Shown here piece by piece: positions 61,529 through 64,000 of a stretch of 64,000 nt of DNA. Position 1 is the stretch's first letter. Every line of letters begins with the position of its first letter. Made by a program: the position numbers and the translations under genes. The notes beneath the pieces are model-generated. The model saw nothing but the letters and a program-made list of their open reading frames with translations. It was not told the DNA's origin and ran no database searches. The stretch is taken from positions 11,220,574 through 11,284,573 of the forward strand of contig OY759269.1 of assembly GCA_963662155.1 (NCBI GenBank), given 5' to 3'. The stretch comes from Lamellibrachia columna (Eukaryota; Annelida; Polychaeta; Sabellida; Siboglinidae).

Positions 61529-63851
61529 GTGGGTGAGTGAGTGAGTGAGTGAGTGAGTGAGGGAGTGAATGAGTGAGTGAGTGAGTGAGTGAGTGTGAGT
61601 GAGTGAGTGAGTGAGTGAGTGAGTGAGTGAGTGAGTGAGTGAGTGAGTGAGTGAGTGAGTGAGTGAGTGAGTGAGTGAGTGAGTGAGTGAGTGAGTGAGT
61701 GATAGCATAAACTTTATCTATTCTGATACCAGTAAAGTTACGTTCTCCTGCACGTGCAATGTAAACATGATTTTAGCCCCGAAACATTTAAATTAAACAA
61801 ATAACGTTCAAGATGACCCTGTACTTTAAAATGTCGGCTCATTAAAACCATTCAACTGATTTAGCCTATCGCGAATCATTGATGTCCAACTATGTAGTGT
61901 GTGAGTAGTTTAAGTAATATCCGCAGTCGGTTTAATAAGAAAAATCGAATTGAGGATGGAGCTTTAAGACAATGTGTTAGCGTAGATACAGTTTATAATT
62001 TATAACGTGATGTTACCATAGCAACGATCCGACTCTGTATATTTAAAGCCAATTCAAACCAGGAAATGAAACAGTTTTCGCAAAGGAATAAAACTTGGTT
62101 TAATTAGTGCAATAGCGTGCACGTGATTCTTGTTATATGTCATGTGATTCTTGTTATATGTTACGTGATTCTTGTTATATGTCATGTGATTCTTGTTATA
62201 TGTTACGTGATTCTTGTTATATATCACATGATTCTTGTTATATGTTACGTGATTCTTGTTATATGTTACATATTTAGTGATCCTCTTGTTTGGAAAGAAG
62301 TGCACCTTTTATAAATTGGTCGTGATACACAGCGTAGCTTAAGGATATCTGTTCAATTTATGTAGGGTGTGAACATGTTTATTTAAGTTTACAAACTACC
62401 ATGATAATTAGTAGTGAGCAAGTTTCAGCGGTATAACAGGGGAATCAAAACAAACGTACCCAACTTTGAAGAGCGAACCCCATCCGGGCACGAATCGTGG
62501 ATCACGGAAGAACCACAACATGGCCAATACAAAGAACATCATTGCGTTCAAGACCTCGGCAAACCTGAGAAACAGATGATGTTGAATTGTTAACATGGCC
62601 GGCAGATATACCTTAAATAGCACTAGTGTTTTATGTTTAAAATAAACATAATAACTCAGAAATGCAGTATTAGCGTAGATGTTTTTTGTAATACTGCCAT
62701 ATAATTATATTAATTAGTCATAGTTATACAATAACATGTATTAATCATTATGCTATTATTTTAATTCAAGTGTAACATAAACTGAATACTAAAATTGTCA
62801 TACTTCAGTTTTATCGTTCGATTTATCGGCTTGTCAAAATTAAATGTTACATACCAGAAAGATAATAGTAAGACGTGTATGTTTTATTTTGTGTAATTTT
62901 GCACAGTTATAACTAAAATTACCTGACTGGACCCAGTTTCCTGTATTCTTCCTGGATAATTCGCTTAACCGATGCGTTCAACTCTGGTGTATCTTGTGCT
63001 GAACACTGAAAGAAAGACCTGCAAAAAAGAAATACATGTTTATTAATAAAGTGCTGCCCGCGACAATGTCGCGCAAAGATCGCTTAACTTACTATGATTC
63101 TATGGAAATTGTCTGACGCAATTTGTTGACAAATGTCATTTTATGCAATAAAATAAAACATTGAAATTTTGTCTCTATGCACAGAGCCTTCTAGCGGCAC
63201 ATAATTGAGTCTTTATTAGACTGATATTACTATATTACTGCATATTATTTACCAATGCGTGTTTTTCACTTAATGAAAAAATGAGATTAACATACGGACG
63301 CAGACAAAACGGGAGGTAGGTATAATGGAATTAAATCTGACATTCTTAAAATCTTTCTCAACCGTGCTATCGTTATGGGCTTAACGTTAACTGCTGACAT
63401 TATTTTTATTTTTATTCCAACTAATCCCACAGTAATTGGAACATGATTGTCATTATAAACATTAAGTCGACAGAAAAAAGCGCAAAAGCTAAGCCAATAA
63501 ACAATATATTAACAATTGAAGCGCTTGGATTGACAACAATACAAGTAACCTTTTAGCAGTTTTTATTATTTATGTAAATATGAAAGCTTAGTGTTTATAA
63601 AATGTAACTATCGTCTTATACTGCTTGAACGGTGCGACTCATGTTATTTATCCATTTCGTAAAAAATATGTGTTTGTTTATCTTGGAGTTACAATTGTGA
63701 TAAGGCCACGCGAACTTCCGACCTGAAACCCAAGAACTGTAGTTGCAGCCATATCCAGGCGACTACGAGGCAGATGGCAGCACCTGGGAGAGCAAACAAC
63801 ATCCAGGACGTGAAGGTGATCGGCGTCAGGAGGCCGTGGCTTTTGTATAAT
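57244..63851 (-). CDS. SLC13: SLC13-family Na+/di- or tricarboxylate cotransporter, C-terminal part
   Basis: Eight consecutive exons with consistent phases encode about 319 residues of the C-terminal half of an SLC13 carrier, a plasma-membrane symporter that moves succinate, citrate or sulfate with sodium. The order fits the family: TFTSWMLFALPGA, IIQEEYRKLGPVR, WFFRDPRFVPGWG, LPWGVILLIGGGFALAD, GLTEFTSNVATSSLLLPI, then the family signature ASFAFMLPVATAPNAIVF, and a last membrane segment with NTW. The seventh exon ends LKVTDM and the eighth begins AKAGVVMN, as expected. The N-terminal exons lie beyond the window. No frame damage is seen. Substrate (SLC13A2, A3 or A5 type) cannot be decided here. 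Introns carry a 38-bp minisatellite and a SINE. Confidence 0.93.
57520..57602. repeat. 21-bp tandem repeat, 4 copies
   Basis: Units of tgtgatagctagttaaacaa in the last SLC13 intron. Confidence 0.9.
57733..57836. repeat. (ACGC)n microsatellite
   Basis: About 26 units, preceded by a caccgcacac-type tract (57,660-57,732). Confidence 0.95.
57898..58035 (-). CDS. SLC13: SLC13 exon with family signature
   Basis: 46 codons, phase 0 at both ends; carries ASFAFMLPVATAPNAIVF, which fits the Na:sulfate symporter signature, and ends LKVTDM. The Asn-Ala pair lies where family members bind sodium and substrate. Confidence 0.95.
58672..58740. repeat. 22-bp tandem repeat, 3 copies
   Basis: Units of gttatcacaccaaatggcgg in an SLC13 intron. 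Confidence 0.9.
58842..59003 (-). CDS. SLC13: SLC13 exon with TEFTSNVAT
   Basis: 54 codons, phase 0; reads VSGLSAAIGTRLAIFQSLPP and GLTEFTSNVATSSLLLPILA. The TSN motif is the second sodium/substrate site of the family. Confidence 0.95.
59150..59386 (-). mobile_element. tRNA-derived SINE
   Basis: On the minus strand a tRNA-like head (about 59,312-59,386) shows an A-box region (gtggtctaatggttagagc) and a perfect B box (ggttcgattcc). A non-tRNA body follows (cccgtgtctttcggaagaga, gccgttggtcc, aactcctgcg). The anticodon position suggests an Asp-like (GTC) ancestor but the stem is not maintained. It lies in an SLC13 intron. Confidence 0.8.
59552..60429. repeat. 38-bp minisatellite, about 23 copies
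   Basis: Units of 38 bp contain tcagcacggagcgggtacaa and cggggtgtaaatgg. Variants (aacacg/agcacg) alternate locally. Inside an SLC13 intron. Confidence 0.93.
60526..60590. repeat. (AAT)n tract
   Basis: Simple repeat near the SLC13 exon at 60,666. Confidence 0.9.
60666..60757 (-). CDS. SLC13: SLC13 exon with GGGFALAD
   Basis: Acceptor gtgtctag, donor tgcaaa|gtacgt. Reads LLDWHTVTTRLPWGVILLI then GGGFALADVCK. Confidence 0.95.
61038..61129 (-). CDS. SLC13: SLC13 exon (membrane segment)
   Basis: Reads YMTDASAALIVCFLIFALPS then RRPSLTNSGPG; phases 2 and 1 fit the neighbours. Confidence 0.92.
61431..61702. repeat. GAGT/GGGT tetranucleotide tract
   Basis: (GGGT)n, a short GT and GA run, then a long (GAGT)n. 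Leu-Thr-His-Ser frames on the minus strand are artefacts. Confidence 0.95.
62123..62270. repeat. 21-bp tandem repeat, 7 copies
   Basis: Units of gtgattcttgttatatgtca with alternating cat/tac variants. Confidence 0.9.
62460..62564 (-). CDS. SLC13: SLC13 exon with W-F-x-R-D-P
   Basis: Reads FAEVLNAMMFFVLAMLWFFR then DPRFVPGWGSLFKVG, matching the family WF.R.PGF.PGW block. Confidence 0.93.
62923..63018 (-). CDS. SLC13: SLC13 exon (cytoplasmic loop)
   Basis: Reads SFFQCSAQDTPELNASVKRI then IQEEYRKLGPV; the EEY.KLG element is typical of this loop. Confidence 0.92.
63019..63722. other. SLC13 intron
   Basis: AT-rich, nothing else recognised. Confidence 0.6.
63723..63851 (-). CDS. SLC13: SLC13 exon (first in window)
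   Basis: Reads LYKSHGLLTPITFTSWMLFA and WIWLQLQFLGF. It starts inside a codon, so upstream exons lie past 64,000. Confidence 0.92.
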
Positions 63852-63859
63852 CTACAATA

Positions 63860-64000
63860 CAAAACAATGTATAAATAACTAACTAACTAAATAAATTAAC
63901 AATGTATAAATAAATAACTAACTAAATAAATAAATAAACAAATAAATAAATAACAGCTATTCGACAATGTATAAATACATAACTAACTAACTAAATAAAT
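63860..64000. repeat. AACT/AAAT simple repeats
   Basis: Short runs of aactaact and aaataaat with an internal duplicate of caatgtataaata. They lie in the SLC13 intron at the window edge. Confidence 0.85.

Noticed and set aside
61427..61708. Leu-Thr-His-Ser repeat frame
   Set aside because: Artefact of (GAGT)n.

Overview
This is eukaryotic, metazoan nuclear DNA. Short coding exons are split by introns with GT..AG ends, a vertebrate-type SLC13 transporter is present, and tRNA-derived SINEs, a Penelope-like relic, a non-LTR retroelement relic and many micro- and minisatellites fill the rest. Nothing looks prokaryotic. The species cannot be fixed from the sequence. The repeat load, a chitin-binding-like cysteine-rich secreted protein and an acidic Ser/Asp repeat exon would suit a marine invertebrate (for example a mollusc or other lophotrochozoan), which is inference only.

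Layout. (1) 1-20,920 is segment A1, nearly identical to A2 (36,805-56,768); the start-to-start offset is about 36.8 kb. Each copy carries an ACCG/CCCA tetranucleotide tract, a 52-bp satellite, a dead Penelope-like element, an unrecognised plus-strand gene of small phase-1 exons ending in a coding-VNTR exon, further minisatellites, and an unrecognised degenerate minus-strand coding region. (2) 20,921-23,664 is unique DNA with a foldback element bearing about 190-bp inverted repeats. (3) 23,668-28,922 (C1) and 32,155-36,993 (C2) are an older, more diverged duplicate pair. Each carries the 5' part of a dead CR1/L2-like element and the last exon of a cysteine-rich gene. (4) The complete cysteine-rich gene lies on the minus strand at 28,365-31,120: TATA box, 5'UTR exon, signal-peptide exon, then three exons each encoding one CBM14/peritrophin-A-like domain. 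(5) 57,244-63,851 holds the last eight coding exons of an SLC13-family sodium/carboxylate cotransporter on the minus strand; its N-terminal exons lie beyond 64,000.

The most unusual features are: a 56-bp tandem array in the A gene in which every unit carries a splice acceptor, a 27-nt phase-neutral microexon and a splice donor (19 versus 11 units); a terminal exon whose 30-bp and 21-bp coding repeats stay in frame between copies although both share a stop codon in the second repeat; a 52-bp satellite that grew from the tRNA head of a SINE; and a duplication junction that cuts the cysteine-rich gene almost exactly at a splice donor. Every minisatellite in the A pair differs in copy number between copies. 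Stacking of two haplotypes during assembly must be excluded before the A1/A2 pair is taken as a true duplication.
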